Part shown: positions 9,587 through 18,993 of the stretch, in pieces
How the letters are laid out: the number at the start of each line of letters is the position of its first letter
Numbering within the stretch: the stretch's first letter is position 1
Source of the DNA: Natrarchaeobius chitinivorans
GTDB lineage: Archaea; Halobacteriota; Halobacteria; Halobacteriales; Natrialbaceae
Length of the DNA stretch: 64,000 nt
Assembly: GCF_003841505.1 (NCBI RefSeq)
Contig: NZ_REGA01000011.1
Coordinates: 87,375 to 151,374, forward strand
Direction: 5' to 3'
Made by a program: the position numbers and the translations under genes
The notes under the pieces: model-generated
Seen by the model: only the letters and a program-made list of their open reading frames with translations
Told to the model about the DNA's origin: nothing
Database searches by the model: none

Positions 9587-10432
9587 TTACGGTTCGGGAT
9601 CGGCGGCCGGTTCCGACCCCCTCGAGTCGGTTCGGTCGACGTACTCCGCGAGGCCGACGAACGCGACCGCCCAGACGATCACGGCGAGTGCGGCGACGGG
9701 GCCGAGGCTCGAGCCCTGCTCGAGACCCGGGAACGCGAGCGAACTCGCGGCGAAGAGGGCGGCTATCGCGGCGGCGGCGTACGCGAGGGCGCGCCATCCG
9801 ACCGGCCGGAGGGCCGCCAGGAGCGCGAAGAGGCCGATCGACACCAGCGCGAAGGTCATGAACTCGTAGTGGCCGAACAACACGTGTTCGTCGCCCAGGG
9901 TCGCGTGGCTCGCGTACTCGCCGACAGCGACGACCGCGAACCCGAGCGCGCCGACGATCGCGAGGCCGAGCAGGCGTGTATCCGCCCGCTCGAGGCTCGG
10001 GACGAGTTGGTCGCGAGCGGGGTGCAAGGCGGCGATGACGAGCACCGGAACGAGGAACACCAGTAGTCCGCCGGCCGCCGCAGGGCCGGACGCGACGAGC
10101 GTGACGACGAACGCCGCGATCGCGAACGTGACCGCGGCCTGGAGCGCCCCGACCCGCTTCGCCGGTCGGTACAGCTGGACCGCGATCGTCGCGGCGAAGA
10201 CGGTCAACATCCCACCGATCATCGCGTGGTGAACCCGGTGTCCGGGGAACGCGTACTCCGATCCCCACGCGGTAGCGGCCATCGCCATCGATTCGTTGAG
10301 CGCGAAGACGAGGAACGCGAGGAACCCGGCCGTGACGAGGTAGAACGCGGGCTTTCGAACGCGGCCGGTCCCGTACCTGGTCGATCGTCCGATTCGGGTA
10401 CCGACGCTGGTCGCCGATGACGCGAGGCTCAT
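9587..10432 (-). CDS. Polytopic membrane protein, unknown function
   Basis: 281 residues, about eight hydrophobic segments after a basic N-terminus (MSLASSATSVGTRIGRSTRY). Notable polar residues within membrane regions are NESMAMAATAWGSEYAFPGHRVHHAMIGG and FGHYEFMTF, several of them histidines that could bind a metal or haem. I do not recognise a characterised family. It lies 90 bases upstream of the CPBP protease on the same strand and may be co-transcribed with it. The start at 10432 is chosen because longer starts add a low-quality polar stretch. Confidence 0.7.
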   Translation of the reverse strand: MSLASSATSVGTRIGRSTRYGTGRVRKPAFYLVTAGFLAFLVFALNESMAMAATAWGSEYAFPGHRVHHAMIGGMLTVFAATIAVQLYRPAKRVGALQAAVTFAIAAFVVTLVASGPAAAGGLLVFLVPVLVIAALHPARDQLVPSLERADTRLLGLAIVGALGFAVVAVGEYASHATLGDEHVLFGHYEFMTFALVSIGLFALLAALRPVGWRALAYAAAAIAALFAASSLAFPGLEQGSSLGPVAALAVIVWAVAFVGLAEYVDRTDSRGSEPAADPEP

Positions 10433-10761
10433 CCGACACCTCCGCCGAGTGATAACTCCACTGTCGATACTGTCTGCTGAGAGATCGTTCTCGGGATCAT
10501 TGTGATCGAAACTAGTACGCCTTATCACACGATAAACATATCTCAGGAAATTACGATTGTCCGGGATTCAGCCGGACGGATCGTTCCGCCCGGAGTTGTG
10601 AGCGTCAGTCGTCGGGGACGATCGATTACATCACGTATTTGCCACCTAGTCGGCGGCTACCCGTGCCAGCACGGAGCGGTTCAGGAGTGACGAGCGAACT
10701 CCGACCGGGTGTAGCGCGCCGGCGATCGGAGCGGATCGGCAGACAGTCGGTCGCGTGGCGC
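10433..10761. other. Intergenic stretch, no gene seen
   Basis: 329 bases between the start of the membrane-protein gene and the 3' end of the MFS gene. It contains an AT-richer core (about 10500-10560) that should hold the promoter for the gene starting at 10432, and a TCCGGCC/GGCGGAA-rich hairpin-like stretch about 10560-10600. No credible coding frame or repeat copy was found. Confidence 0.5.
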
Positions 10762-12096
10762 TCACCGGTAGGCGTCGAACTCCTGTCCGTAGATCGCGAA
10801 GTAGGCGACGCCGATCAGGCCGACGACAGAGGCGATCGTGAACGAAACTTCCGGATCGACGAACTGCCAGAGGAAGCCGCCGAGGACGCCGCTCGGGATC
10901 ACGATCGCGCCGCGGACGAAGTAGTACGAGCCGGTCACTCGTCCCCCGGCACCCCGTTCTGCGGGCCCGACGATCAGGGCCTTGTGCGCGGGGAGTCCGG
11001 CGAATCGCAGCCCCGAGAAGGCGAACAGCGCGATCAGGAGCCACGTCTGGTCGGCGGCTGCGACGAACTGCGGGGTGAAGATCAACAGGATCGGAAAGGC
11101 CGCGTAGACGAAAAAGCCGAGCCCGACGATCGGTTTGAGGCCGACTCGCTCGGCGAGCTTGGCCGCGGGAGCCATCGTGAGCAGCGCGACCAGCATCTCG
11201 ATGCTCAGGAGGACGGCGAAAAAGGCGGCGGGCGAGAGGTCGATCGTGCCGACGACGGGAAGCGTCGCAGTCAGTCCGATCTCGAACACCTGCGTGATCA
11301 CCAGGATGAAGAAGGCGTACACCATCCCGTTGGCGAACCTGATGAACGTGTCCGCGACCAGCAGCGGGCGAAGCGCGGCGGGAAGCGCCCGCAGATCGTC
11401 GACGATCTGTCCGAAGCCCTGGAACTCCTTTCCGACGGTGTCCTCGTCGGCCTCGTACAGCCAGTGCTGGACGAACGTACCGAAGAGGGCGAAGACGATC
11501 CCGAGGACGAGCACCCACAGGAATCCGGGCATGAGCTGGTCGGCGACGAGGACCGCCACGATCAGCGGGGCGATGAGGAACGCGGTCCGGCGGAACGTCT
11601 CCGTGCTGGCGAACCCTCGAGCCAGCCGATTTGGCTCGGTCGCCTGCTTGACGATGGCGTAGTGGCCGCCGATGCCGAAGGACTTCCAGCACTGGGCCAG
11701 CAGCAGGCCGACGAAGATCCAGACCCACGGCTCGAGGACGATCACGCCGAGGTCGGTCGCGGGAACGTAGTTGGCGGCCAGCCAGATGCCGAAGCCGAAC
11801 GTCGAGAGGAAGCCGAAGACGGTCAGGGCGTACCGCGAGCCGACGCGGTCGGAGACGACGCCGCCGTAGTAGGGGTAGACCGCCCCGATGACGTTTCCGA
11901 GCGTCGCGAACACGCCCACGACGAAGCCGGTCGCGCCGAGATAGAACAGGTACTCCGGGAGAAACCGGTTGGTCATCTGGAAGCCGAGACTGAACGCAAA
12001 CATCGCCAGCGAGAGCACCATCACGTCCCGCTGGAGGGAGAAAAACTGCCGGAACGCGTCGAGCGGACCGGGGACTTCGGCTCGCTTCTGTGACAT
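10762..12096 (-). CDS. MFS transporter
   Basis: 444 residues with about 12 transmembrane segments in two six-helix halves, separated by a cytosolic loop near residue 215 (YEADEDTVGKEFQGFGQIVDDL). The major-facilitator loop motif is visible as GGVVSDRVGSRYALT after helix 2. The substrate cannot be predicted. It is transcribed alone, starting at 12096 close to a divergent intergenic region. Confidence 0.82.
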   Translation of the reverse strand: MSQKRAEVPGPLDAFRQFFSLQRDVMVLSLAMFAFSLGFQMTNRFLPEYLFYLGATGFVVGVFATLGNVIGAVYPYYGGVVSDRVGSRYALTVFGFLSTFGFGIWLAANYVPATDLGVIVLEPWVWIFVGLLLAQCWKSFGIGGHYAIVKQATEPNRLARGFASTETFRRTAFLIAPLIVAVLVADQLMPGFLWVLVLGIVFALFGTFVQHWLYEADEDTVGKEFQGFGQIVDDLRALPAALRPLLVADTFIRFANGMVYAFFILVITQVFEIGLTATLPVVGTIDLSPAAFFAVLLSIEMLVALLTMAPAAKLAERVGLKPIVGLGFFVYAAFPILLIFTPQFVAAADQTWLLIALFAFSGLRFAGLPAHKALIVGPAERGAGGRVTGSYYFVRGAIVIPSGVLGGFLWQFVDPEVSFTIASVVGLIGVAYFAIYGQEFDAYR

Positions 12097-12263
12097 ACGG
12101 TACCTCGTTCGAACTGGAAGAAAAATCCGGTGGCAGTGGCAACTCCTGGTTCGGGTCGACGCGTCGTCGCGTTCCCGGCGGATGATGGTGGCAGTCGAAC
12201 GACGTTCTCACAGCTTGTCCCGACCCGCAGGCTGGCTGCTCACGATCCCGAAGGCGAGTAATC

Positions 12264-12306
12264 TTCGCCCACGCAGCCGGTCAATTTTCGCCCACGCAGC
12301 TAGTCA
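12264..12306. repeat. Short tandem duplication after a stop codon
   Basis: Two near-identical 20-base units, 12264-12283 and 12287-12306 (TTCGCCCACGCAGC then CGGTCA or TAGTCA), with a 23-base period. The second unit ends with TCA, the reverse complement of the stop codon of the neighbouring rubredoxin-like gene, so the duplication also repeats a TGA immediately downstream of the gene. Confidence 0.75.
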
Positions 12307-12525
12307 GTCCTCCTCCCAGTAGTACAGTTCTTCTCTCGGCGCAGCACACGACGGACAGGTTTCGGGCAGTCTCTCCTCGAGTCGCCCCATCTCGCCGCAG
12401 TTCCAGCATCGCCACATGCTGACCCCGCGGCCGGCGGAATCGAGCGGTTCGCCGATGGGAATCTCCGTCTCCTCCTTGTTTCTGAGTTCGTCTCGGCCTC
12501 GGCGGCGCTCGCGTTCGTAACGCAT
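12304..12525 (-). CDS. Rubredoxin-like zinc-ribbon protein
   Basis: 73 residues. The C-terminal part WRCWNCGEMGRLEERLPETCPSCAAPREELYYWEED has a CxxC...CxxC pair with rubredoxin-like spacing, suited to binding one zinc or iron. The N-terminus is a charged helix (RYERERRRGRDELRNKEE). The family is common in haloarchaea, but its role is not known. It stands alone; the stop lies within a short tandem duplication. Confidence 0.8.
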   Translation of the reverse strand: MRYERERRRGRDELRNKEETEIPIGEPLDSAGRGVSMWRCWNCGEMGRLEERLPETCPSCAAPREELYYWEED

Positions 12526-12604
12526 AGTGATGCCCGTACGACTCGAGGAGTGTTAAATGGTAACAGTGGTCGTTCATCGTGACTGATCGGACCGCTGATA
12601 CCGT

Positions 12605-13462
12605 TCACACCGCGGTGTAGCGCACTCGTTCGTGGCCCTCGCCAACGACGACGACGAGTGTCGGCTCCGACCGGGTGACGTCGCAGTCCTCGCCGCGTTC
12701 GACGGCGAGCGCGAGGTCGTCCGTCCCGGCGTCGAGGGCGAACTGGGCCGTGAGGTCGGCGCTGTACGCATCGTTTCCGCCGACGGCCTCCGGCTGCTGG
12801 TAGCTTCCCGGGTCGTACCTCACGTGTACGCGTTCGTCCGCGATTTCGTCCGTCCCGACGACGCAGCCGCGTACGGAGGGCATATCGAGCGGTCGAGTGA
12901 AGACGAACTCGTTCGTCGCCGTAACGGTCCCGAGGTGCGTGTCGACTCGAACCGGGCTCTCGTCGTCTGTGACGTCGTCGGGGGCGGCGACGGTGACGCG
13001 CTCCTCGAGGTCCGCCTCGTACGTGATACCGCCGCCGGCGACGTCGGCTCCGACGAGGACGAGGCTGACGGCGAACAGGGCGACGACGACCAGGCCTGCG
13101 GTCTTGAGAGGGACCGTCAGCCGGTACTCGCGGACCCCGTAGCCGAGGCCGATAAACAGGGCCGCAGAAACGGTGAGGACCAGAAAAATCCCCGTCTCAC
13201 CGAACTCGTAGCGACTGATCACGTACCACAGGAAGACGGCGTAGGAAATCGCCGCGAGCGAGAACGCAACGACGTCGAGGACGTCGCGCTCGAGGACGAG
13301 TCCGGCGAGAAAGAAGGCGACGAACAGGACGAACAGCAAGGCGGCGGTCACCGTGATCGAGAGGCCGAACACCACGTCGCGAACGAAGTAAAGCAGCGCA
13401 CCGACCGCGAACGCGATACCGAGCGCGTACAGTACCTTCCCGGCGTCGAGGTCGAGATTCAT
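12605..13462 (-). CDS. Membrane protein with extracytoplasmic C-terminal domain, unknown function
   Basis: 285 residues. Residues 1-150 hold about five transmembrane helices (LYALGIAFAVGALLYFV; ITVTAALLFVLFVAFFLAGL; VVAFSLAAISYAVFLWYV; GIFLVLTVSAALFIGLGY; AGLVVVALFAVSLVLV). Residues 155-285 form an acidic beta-rich domain (ITYEADLEERVTVAAP ... LTAQFALDAGTDDLALAVERGED) likely outside the cell. No catalytic motif is seen. It lies 79 bases downstream of nothing on its strand and 132 bases before panB's 3' end. Confidence 0.68.
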   Translation of the reverse strand: MNLDLDAGKVLYALGIAFAVGALLYFVRDVVFGLSITVTAALLFVLFVAFFLAGLVLERDVLDVVAFSLAAISYAVFLWYVISRYEFGETGIFLVLTVSAALFIGLGYGVREYRLTVPLKTAGLVVVALFAVSLVLVGADVAGGGITYEADLEERVTVAAPDDVTDDESPVRVDTHLGTVTATNEFVFTRPLDMPSVRGCVVGTDEIADERVHVRYDPGSYQQPEAVGGNDAYSADLTAQFALDAGTDDLALAVERGEDCDVTRSEPTLVVVVGEGHERVRYTAV

Positions 13463-13594
13463 GGAGGGTATCTATACATTTCAGTCGGCTTCAATGAGCA
13501 TTGCGGTGCTGGTCAACCGCCTCGGGGTCACACATACCGGCGAGGCAGTCGTGGCTGTTTACTCGCCGTCGTCGATATGGCAGGTCGCGGCCGT

Positions 13595-14428
13595 TCACTC
13601 CTCGTCGTCGATCACATCGAAAACCTCCTCAGAGGCGGGGAACGCGCCACTTCGAACGTCGTCTACGTAGGATTCGACCGCCTCTCGGACAATCGAGTTC
13701 AGGTCGGCATACTGCCTCGAGAGCTTGTACGACTTCTGACTCAATCCCAGTACGTCAGTGATGACGAGTACCTGTCCGTCTACATACCGTCCCGCCCCGA
13801 TTCCGATAGTCGGCACGTCTACTGCGTCGGTGACTTCCTTTCCGGTTTCTTCGGTGACGGCCTCGAGGATGATCGCGAAGGCGCCGGCCGCTTCCAGTTG
13901 CTTTGCCGTCTCCACCAGCGCATCGACCGTGGCCGAACTTCCGTCGCCCCGTCCCTGTACGTAGCCTCCGCCGATCTGGTTCATTCGCTGGGGGGTCAAT
14001 CCGATATGACCGACGACGGGCATTCCGAGTTCGGTGAGCCGAGAGACGATTTCGATGGTCGTTTCCCCGTAGGGTGCCGTCTCCAGTTTCACGGCGTCGG
14101 CCCCTGCTTCCTTCATAAATCGGCCCGCGTTCGTGACTGACTCTTCGATCGACGTTCCGTACGATAGAAACGGCATATCGCCGATTACCATCGCCTCTTC
14201 TACGGCCCGGTCGACGGCGGCAGTGTTCGACAGCGATTCCTCGAGCGTCACCGGCAACGTGTCGTCGTATCCGAGGTGATTGTCACCGGCACTGTCTCCG
14301 ACCAGAATCATATCGACGCCACCGCTGTCGACTTGCCGGGCGATCGGCGCGTCGTACGCGGTCAACATCGTGAGGGGCTCTTCGTTTTCGTACTTCTCAC
14401 CGATGTCCGGAATTGACGTGCGGCCCAT
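13595..14428 (-). CDS. panB: 3-methyl-2-oxobutanoate hydroxymethyltransferase
   Basis: 277 residues, full length for PanB. The enzyme transfers a hydroxymethyl group from methylenetetrahydrofolate to 2-oxoisovalerate to make ketopantoate for CoA synthesis. Family motifs are clear: TMLTAYDAPIARQVD, DMILVGDSAGDNHLGYDDTLPVT (metal-binding Asp), AVKLETAP, VVGHIGLTPQ, and FAIILEAVTEE (catalytic Glu). Cytosolic homodecamer in characterised homologues. No other pantothenate gene is adjacent. Confidence 0.95.
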   Translation of the reverse strand: MGRTSIPDIGEKYENEEPLTMLTAYDAPIARQVDSGGVDMILVGDSAGDNHLGYDDTLPVTLEESLSNTAAVDRAVEEAMVIGDMPFLSYGTSIEESVTNAGRFMKEAGADAVKLETAPYGETTIEIVSRLTELGMPVVGHIGLTPQRMNQIGGGYVQGRGDGSSATVDALVETAKQLEAAGAFAIILEAVTEETGKEVTDAVDVPTIGIGAGRYVDGQVLVITDVLGLSQKSYKLSRQYADLNSIVREAVESYVDDVRSGAFPASEEVFDVIDDEE

Positions 14429-14568
14429 ATCGACTGATTCTCACATACCACCGTATACCGTTCGCTCTCGGTCTGGCGCACACCGGTCGAACCGACGCGG
14501 CCGCCGGGACGGTCGACAGTCGCCGAAACACGTGGCCGGATTTCCGACGGGTCGTCCGCCACTCGATT

Positions 14569-14853
14569 TCACCGACTCCTGTCGAACTCCGTCTCGAGTA
14601 TGCGGTAGCGATACGAGCCACTGTATCCTCGAGACCACTTCTCCAGGTACGGGCGACTTTCACAGAACATCCCGAAGAGTTCGAGCGAGAACCGGTCGTC
14701 GATGTCGGATTTCACCCCGCTGTACAGATCCCGTGATTTAACGTACGGACCTCGAGTCGGGTGCTCGAGGTACGCGGTTTTCAGGTGGGATCTGACGACC
14801 TCGTCAGTGGTCTCGAGGTCGAACTCCCGCAGCACGTCCGGAACATCACACAT
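14569..14853 (-). CDS. Small soluble haloarchaeal protein, unknown function
   Basis: 94 residues, mixed charged and aromatic, no membrane segment: DVLREFDLETTDEVVRSHLKTAYLEHPTRGPYV, then a basic/aromatic C-terminus (YLEKWSRGYSGSYRYRI). It could be a small nucleic-acid-binding protein, but I recognise no named domain. Its start is divergent from no gene and it lies 140 bases upstream of panB on the same strand. Confidence 0.6.
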   Translation of the reverse strand: MCDVPDVLREFDLETTDEVVRSHLKTAYLEHPTRGPYVKSRDLYSGVKSDIDDRFSLELFGMFCESRPYLEKWSRGYSGSYRYRILETEFDRSR

Positions 14854-14941
14854 CTGTTATGTACCCTCTCTCGTTTCGTATCGTCGTTTCGCCGGTCCGA
14901 TGGTCCCAGTCCGTCGTGGTCGGTCGAGTCGCCGACGACGG

Positions 14942-15064
14942 TTACGGAACGCTGAAGACGAGCAAAAAACCGCCGCCGATCACGAACCCTAACCACGCAA
15001 CAAAGATGACTGCTGCCTGGTTTCCGGTGAGCGACCCGCCGTTGAGGAACTCGGTAACCCCCAT
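14942..15064 (-). CDS. Single-span micro membrane protein
   Basis: 40 residues: MGVTEFLNGGSLTGNQAAVI followed by FVAWLGFVIGGGFLLVFSVP. One hydrophobic helix covers the C-terminal half. It lies upstream of the 94-residue gene in the same orientation (gap 88 bases). Its compact, clean helix and natural ATG/TAA support a real small gene; function unknown. Confidence 0.55.
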   Translation of the reverse strand: MGVTEFLNGGSLTGNQAAVIFVAWLGFVIGGGFLLVFSVP

Positions 15065-15190
15065 TACTCACTCGGAGGGATCGCTCGGTAATTGTGGTCG
15101 ACGCCGGTTCCCAGTTTCCGGGAAACGGCTCACTATTGAATTCGAATCGGTCCGTCACAGTACGGAGTGAGCGAGTGACGATCTGGGGTT

Positions 15191-15275
15191 TCATACGGAT
15201 TGCCGTACCCGTGTACCGGAGCGACCGGCTCCGTTCTGCGGTCTCTCCGGTAATGGCTGACAGCAGTCCGTCTCA
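15191..15275. repeat. Family A palindromic element, copy 2 (TCA-flanked)
   Basis: The 79-base core at 15194-15272 starts TACGGATTGCCGTACC and ends GACAGCAGTCCGTC, with an inner CCGGAGCGACC/GGTCTCTCCGG hairpin. Both flanks are TCA. It lies between the micro membrane protein and the dehydrogenase 3' end. Confidence 0.82.
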
Positions 15276-15389
15276 GGTACGATCGTCGGCCGAACGGAGG
15301 CGTTTCGTCGGATCGCGTGCTCGATCGAGCGGACCGATTCGATCGGTCCGCCCCGTGGTTCCACCGGGACATCGGTACACCAGCCCGTC

Positions 15390-16913
15390 TCAGCCGCCGA
15401 CGTCGCGCCAGTCCGGTGCCGTCGAGTACGGGTTCGTCGATAACTCGTCGAACGCAGCGTAGACGACCTCCGAGAGCGCCGGGTGGACGTGAACCGGCTC
15501 CGCAACGTCCTCGACGGTCCCCTCGCCGCGCTCCATCGCGACCACGACCTCCTGGATCAGGATCGACGCCTGCGGGCCGACGACGTGACAGCCCAGGATC
15601 TCGCCGTCCGGCGACGCGAGCGCTTTCACGAAGCCGTCTGTCTCGAGGACGACCCCGAGCGGCGCGACGTCGAACGGGACCGTCGCCGACTCGTACTCTC
15701 GGTCTGTCTCCTCGAGTTCCTCTTCCGTCGCTCCGACGCTTGCGACCTGCGGTGAGGTGAAGATCGCGTGGGGCATCGCATCGTAGTCGACCTCGCGGGC
15801 GACGTCTGCGTCGAGGCCGTCACACGCCTCGAGGACGTTTGCCGAGACCACCTGTGTCTCGTAATCCGCGGCGTGTTTGTACGGCTGTTCGCCCAGCACG
15901 TCCCCGAGCGCCCAGACGCCGTGACAGGTCGTCTCGAGGGTCGAATCGGTCTCGACGTATCCCCGATCGTCGGTTTTCACGCCCGTCTGTTCGAGGTCGA
16001 GCGTATCGGTGTTCGGCCGACGGCCGGTCGCGAGCAGGAGTCGATCCGCCTCGAGGTCGACCGATTCGTCTTCGTCAGTGCCGTTCCCGGACTCGTCTTC
16101 GCCAGTTCCGTTTCCGGACTCGTCCCCGCCATCTCCGTTTTCCGTCCGCTCGGCGGTCACGACGACTCCGCCGTCGGTAGACTCGACCGACGACGCTTCG
16201 TGACCCGTGTAGACGTCGCAGTATCCCTCGAGCGATTCGGTGACGAATTCGCTGACCGCGCCGTCCTCGCGCGGGACGAGGACGTCGCTGCGGCCGATCA
16301 GCGAGACGTCGGTCCCGAGCGCGGCGAAGAAGTAGCCCAGTTCGGCCCCGATGTAACCGCCGCCGACGATCACGAGCGAGTCCGGCTGCTCGTCGAGAAA
16401 GAGCGCGTCGTCACTGGTCAGGAACTCGACGTCCTCGAGGCCGTCGATCGGCGGGATCAGCGGCCGACTTCCGACTGCGACGACGACGTGGTCGCCCCGA
16501 ATCGTGTCCGGATCGTTCTCACCGGAACCGTCTCCGTTCGGATCGATCGCGACCGTCCGTTCGTCGACGAACCGCCCTTCGCCGCGGTACAGCGCCACGC
16601 TGTCTGCGTCCTCCAGGCTCCGCTCCTGACGGGCGGCCTTTTCGTAGACCCAGTCGCGGATCGAGGCCGTGAACTCGCCGTAGGCGACTCCCTCCAGCGT
16701 GGCCTCGAGTCCGACCTCGGGGGCCCGCCGTAGCTCCTCGGCCACGTCCGCGCGGTGGATCAACGCTTTCGAGGGCACACAGCCCCGCGTGATGCAGGCC
16801 CCGCCGAGCGGGCCGCGTTCGATCACGGCCGCCTCGAGGCCGCTGTCGGCCGCGGCGGTCGCGACCTGGCTGCCAGAGCCGCCGCCGATCACGACGACGT
16901 CGTATTCCGTCAT
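15390..16913 (-). CDS. Dihydrolipoamide dehydrogenase-family flavoprotein (paralogue)
   Basis: 507 residues. FAD-binding GGGSGSQVA near residue 10, redox-active disulfide in GGACITRGCVPSKALIH (about 37-53), NAD-binding GGGYIGAELGYFFAALG (about 180), and C-terminal HVHPALSEVVYAAFDEL with the catalytic His. These assign it to the pyridine-nucleotide disulfide oxidoreductase family next to lipoamide dehydrogenase and mercuric reductase. It differs from the E3 at 59012 and has no complex genes beside it, so its disulfide substrate is uncertain. Residues about 263-290 contain a duplicated acidic linker (DESGNGT repeats) inserted into the central domain. Confidence 0.85.
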   Translation of the reverse strand: MTEYDVVVIGGGSGSQVATAAADSGLEAAVIERGPLGGACITRGCVPSKALIHRADVAEELRRAPEVGLEATLEGVAYGEFTASIRDWVYEKAARQERSLEDADSVALYRGEGRFVDERTVAIDPNGDGSGENDPDTIRGDHVVVAVGSRPLIPPIDGLEDVEFLTSDDALFLDEQPDSLVIVGGGYIGAELGYFFAALGTDVSLIGRSDVLVPREDGAVSEFVTESLEGYCDVYTGHEASSVESTDGGVVVTAERTENGDGGDESGNGTGEDESGNGTDEDESVDLEADRLLLATGRRPNTDTLDLEQTGVKTDDRGYVETDSTLETTCHGVWALGDVLGEQPYKHAADYETQVVSANVLEACDGLDADVAREVDYDAMPHAIFTSPQVASVGATEEELEETDREYESATVPFDVAPLGVVLETDGFVKALASPDGEILGCHVVGPQASILIQEVVVAMERGEGTVEDVAEPVHVHPALSEVVYAAFDELSTNPYSTAPDWRDVGG

Positions 16914-17091
16914 AGATTACGTAACCACGGACGGCGTGGTAAAACGGCCGTGTGCTGTCGCCGGGCGCTCGAGTCAGACGGATTGGTGTCGCGTTTTTCC
17001 GTTGACCGCTCGGACGGGGTCGGCGATTATCGGCTCTGCCGGTGGGGATGGGATGGATGCGGTTGTACGGAAACGACGGTCAGCGCCCGTC

Positions 17092-17177
17092 TCATACGGA
17101 TTGGTGCAACTGTTTACCGGAGCGACCGCGGGACGGCACCCGGTGGCTCCGGTACTGACTTGCAGTAAACCGTATCA
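17092..17177. repeat. Family A palindromic element, copy 3, abutting a stop codon
   Basis: 80-base core at 17095-17174, TACGGATTGGTGCAAC ... TTGCAGTAAACCGTA, flanked by TCA on both sides. The right TCA (17175-17177) is the stop codon of the HicB-like gene on the - strand. Confidence 0.85.
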
Positions 17178-17396
17178 AAGCCAGTCGTCGCCCGTCTCGT
17201 CTTCGGTCGCTTCCCTGTAGGACTCGAGAGCCGCCGCGAGGTTCTCGAGGGCCGCTTCGGGCGTCTGGCCCTGACTCGAGACGCCGGTTACGTCGTCGTC
17301 GGCGATGTGGAGGCCGTGGTCGTTTTCGTGTATCGTGACTTCCGCCTCCTCGAGGGCGGGAAAGTCGTCGAGGTCGACGTCGCCATCGGAACTCAT
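17175..17396 (-). CDS. HicB-like antitoxin-fold protein, orphan
   Basis: 73 residues. The segment VTIHENDHGLHIADDDVTGVSSQGQTPEAALENLAAALESY has the HicB partial RNase-H fold pattern: beta strands followed by the GxTxxEAxxNLxxAL helix. No HicA toxin (small dsRBD-type protein) is visible on either side, so it is an orphan; members of this group also serve as stand-alone regulators. Its TGA stop is the flanking triplet of family A copy 3. Confidence 0.78.
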   Translation of the reverse strand: MSSDGDVDLDDFPALEEAEVTIHENDHGLHIADDDVTGVSSQGQTPEAALENLAAALESYREATEDETGDDWL

Positions 17397-17499
17397 GGGT
17401 GGGGGTAGATCGGGTCGCGTGAAATACCCTCCGACGCGGCCGGTGAGTTCGTTCGTCCCCGACTGGCCGAGGCGGACGAGCCGTGTCGGCCGTAGAAAA

Positions 17500-17533
17500 A
17501 GCCTTTAACGCCGTCGCCCCGTAGACCGAGCAA
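17500..17533 (+). promoter_or_regulatory. Putative promoter of srp54, leaderless-type
   Basis: An A-rich BRE-like stretch (GTAGAAAAAG) followed by a TATA-like CCTTTAACG at 17502-17510 lies about 25 bases upstream of the ATG at 17534. This spacing fits an archaeal promoter giving a transcript starting at or just before the start codon. Confidence 0.5.
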
Positions 17534-18916
17534 ATGGTACTCGACGATCTCGGCAGTTCTCTGCGGGGCACTCTCGACAAACTCCGCGGGAAGTCACGAC
17601 TCAGCGAGGAGGACATCGAGGAGATCGTCAAGGAGATTCAGCGCTCCTTGCTCTCGGCCGACGTCGACGTCTCGCTCGTGATGGAGCTGTCGGACAACAT
17701 CAAAGAACGATCACTCGAGGAGGAGCCGCCGGCCGGAACGCCGGCCCGCGATTTCGTCCTCAGCATCGTCTACGAGGAGTTGGTCGACCTCATCGGCGAG
17801 TCGACGGAGTTGCCCCTCGAGGAACAGACGATCCTGCTCGCGGGGCTGCAGGGATCCGGTAAAACGACCTCCGCCGCGAAGATGGCCTGGTGGTTCTCGA
17901 CGAAGGGGCTGCGTCCGGCGGTCATCCAGACGGACACCTTCCGTCCCGGTGCGTACGATCAGGCCGAGGAGATGGCCAGTCGCGCCGAGGTCGACTTCTA
18001 CGGCAACCCCGACAACGACGACCCGGTCGAGATCGCACGGAAGGGCCTCGAGGAAACCAGCGAGGCCGACGTCCACATCGTCGACACCGCGGGTCGCCAC
18101 GCCTTAGAGGACGATCTGATCGACGAAATCGAGCAGATCGAGGGCGTCGTCGAACCGGACACGTCGTTGCTCGTCCTCGACGCGGCGATCGGACAGGGCG
18201 CGAAAGACCAGGCCCAGCAGTTCGACGAATCGATCGAGATCGAGGGCGTCGTCATCACGAAACTGGACGGAACCGCGAAAGGTGGCGGTGCCCTGACGGC
18301 GGTCGACCAGACCGATTCGTCGATCGCCTTCCTCGGGACCGGCGAAGAGGTCCAGGACATCGAGCGGTTCGAGCCCAACGGGTTCATCTCCCGGCTGCTC
18401 GGGATGGGTGATCTCGGCCAACTCGCAGAGCGCGTCGAGCGCGCGATGGATCAGACCCAGATCGAGGAAGAGGACTGGGACCCCGAGGACATGCTCTCGG
18501 GACAGTTCACCCTGAACGACATGCAAAAGCAGATGGAGGCGATGAACAACATGGGGCCGCTCGATCAGGTGATGGACATGATCCCCGGCTTCGGCGGCGG
18601 GATCAAAGACCAGTTGCCCGACGACGCGATGGACGTCACACAGGAGCGGATGCACACGTTCAGCGTCATCATGGACTCGATGACCGACGCCGAAAAGGAG
18701 TACCCCAAAGCCATCGGCGCGAGCCAGATCGAACGCATCGCGCGCGGTTCCGGCACCAGCGAGGACGAAGTTCGCGAACTGCTTCAGCAGTACAAAATGA
18801 TGGAAAAGACCATCAAGCAGTTCCAGGGTATGGGGTCGGACCAGGAGATGCAACGGATGATGCAACAGATGCAACAGCAAGGCGGCGGCGGTATGGGCGG
18901 GATGGGGCCGTTCTGA
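17534..18916 (+). CDS. srp54: Signal recognition particle 54 kDa protein
   Basis: 460 residues with the N, G and M domains in order. The GTPase motifs are [13 protein letters not shown] (G1, about 104-116), [13 protein letters not shown] (G2), DTAGRH (G3) and [14 protein letters not shown] (G4). The Met-rich M domain (after about residue 300: [23 protein letters not shown]-terminal [13 protein letters not shown]) binds 7S RNA and signal sequences. With 7S RNA and SRP19 it directs ribosomes to the membrane translocon. The glycine-rich C-terminus ([11 protein letters not shown]) is usual in haloarchaea. ftsY is not adjacent here. Confidence 0.97.
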   Translation: MVLDDLGSSLRGTLDKLRGKSRLSEEDIEEIVKEIQRSLLSADVDVSLVMELSDNIKERSLEEEPPAGTPARDFVLSIVYEELVDLIGESTELPLEEQTILLAGLQGSGKTTSAAKMAWWFSTKGLRPAVIQTDTFRPGAYDQAEEMASRAEVDFYGNPDNDDPVEIARKGLEETSEADVHIVDTAGRHALEDDLIDEIEQIEGVVEPDTSLLVLDAAIGQGAKDQAQQFDESIEIEGVVITKLDGTAKGGGALTAVDQTDSSIAFLGTGEEVQDIERFEPNGFISRLLGMGDLGQLAERVERAMDQTQIEEEDWDPEDMLSGQFTLNDMQKQMEAMNNMGPLDQVMDMIPGFGGGIKDQLPDDAMDVTQERMHTFSVIMDSMTDAEKEYPKAIGASQIERIARGSGTSEDEVRELLQQYKMMEKTIKQFQGMGSDQEMQRMMQQMQQQGGGGMGGMGPF

Positions 18917-18993
18917 ACTCCTCGAGTCGATGGCCACCGGCGACGGAAGGCGGCAAATAACTTGAAGCCCCTCGAGTCGCATCGTCGGATCGA

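Noticed and set aside
8112..10439. 775-residue open frame on the - strand
   Set aside because: Arg/Pro-rich shadow of the CPBP and membrane-protein genes in another frame; composition is unlike haloarchaeal proteins.
10639..12093. 484-residue + strand frame across the MFS gene
   Set aside because: Acid/Arg-rich antisense shadow; the - strand frame has 12 coherent membrane helices.
17400..17533. A HicA toxin partner for the HicB-like protein
   Set aside because: No frame with a dsRBD-like HicA sequence is present on either strand; the stretch is the srp54 promoter region.
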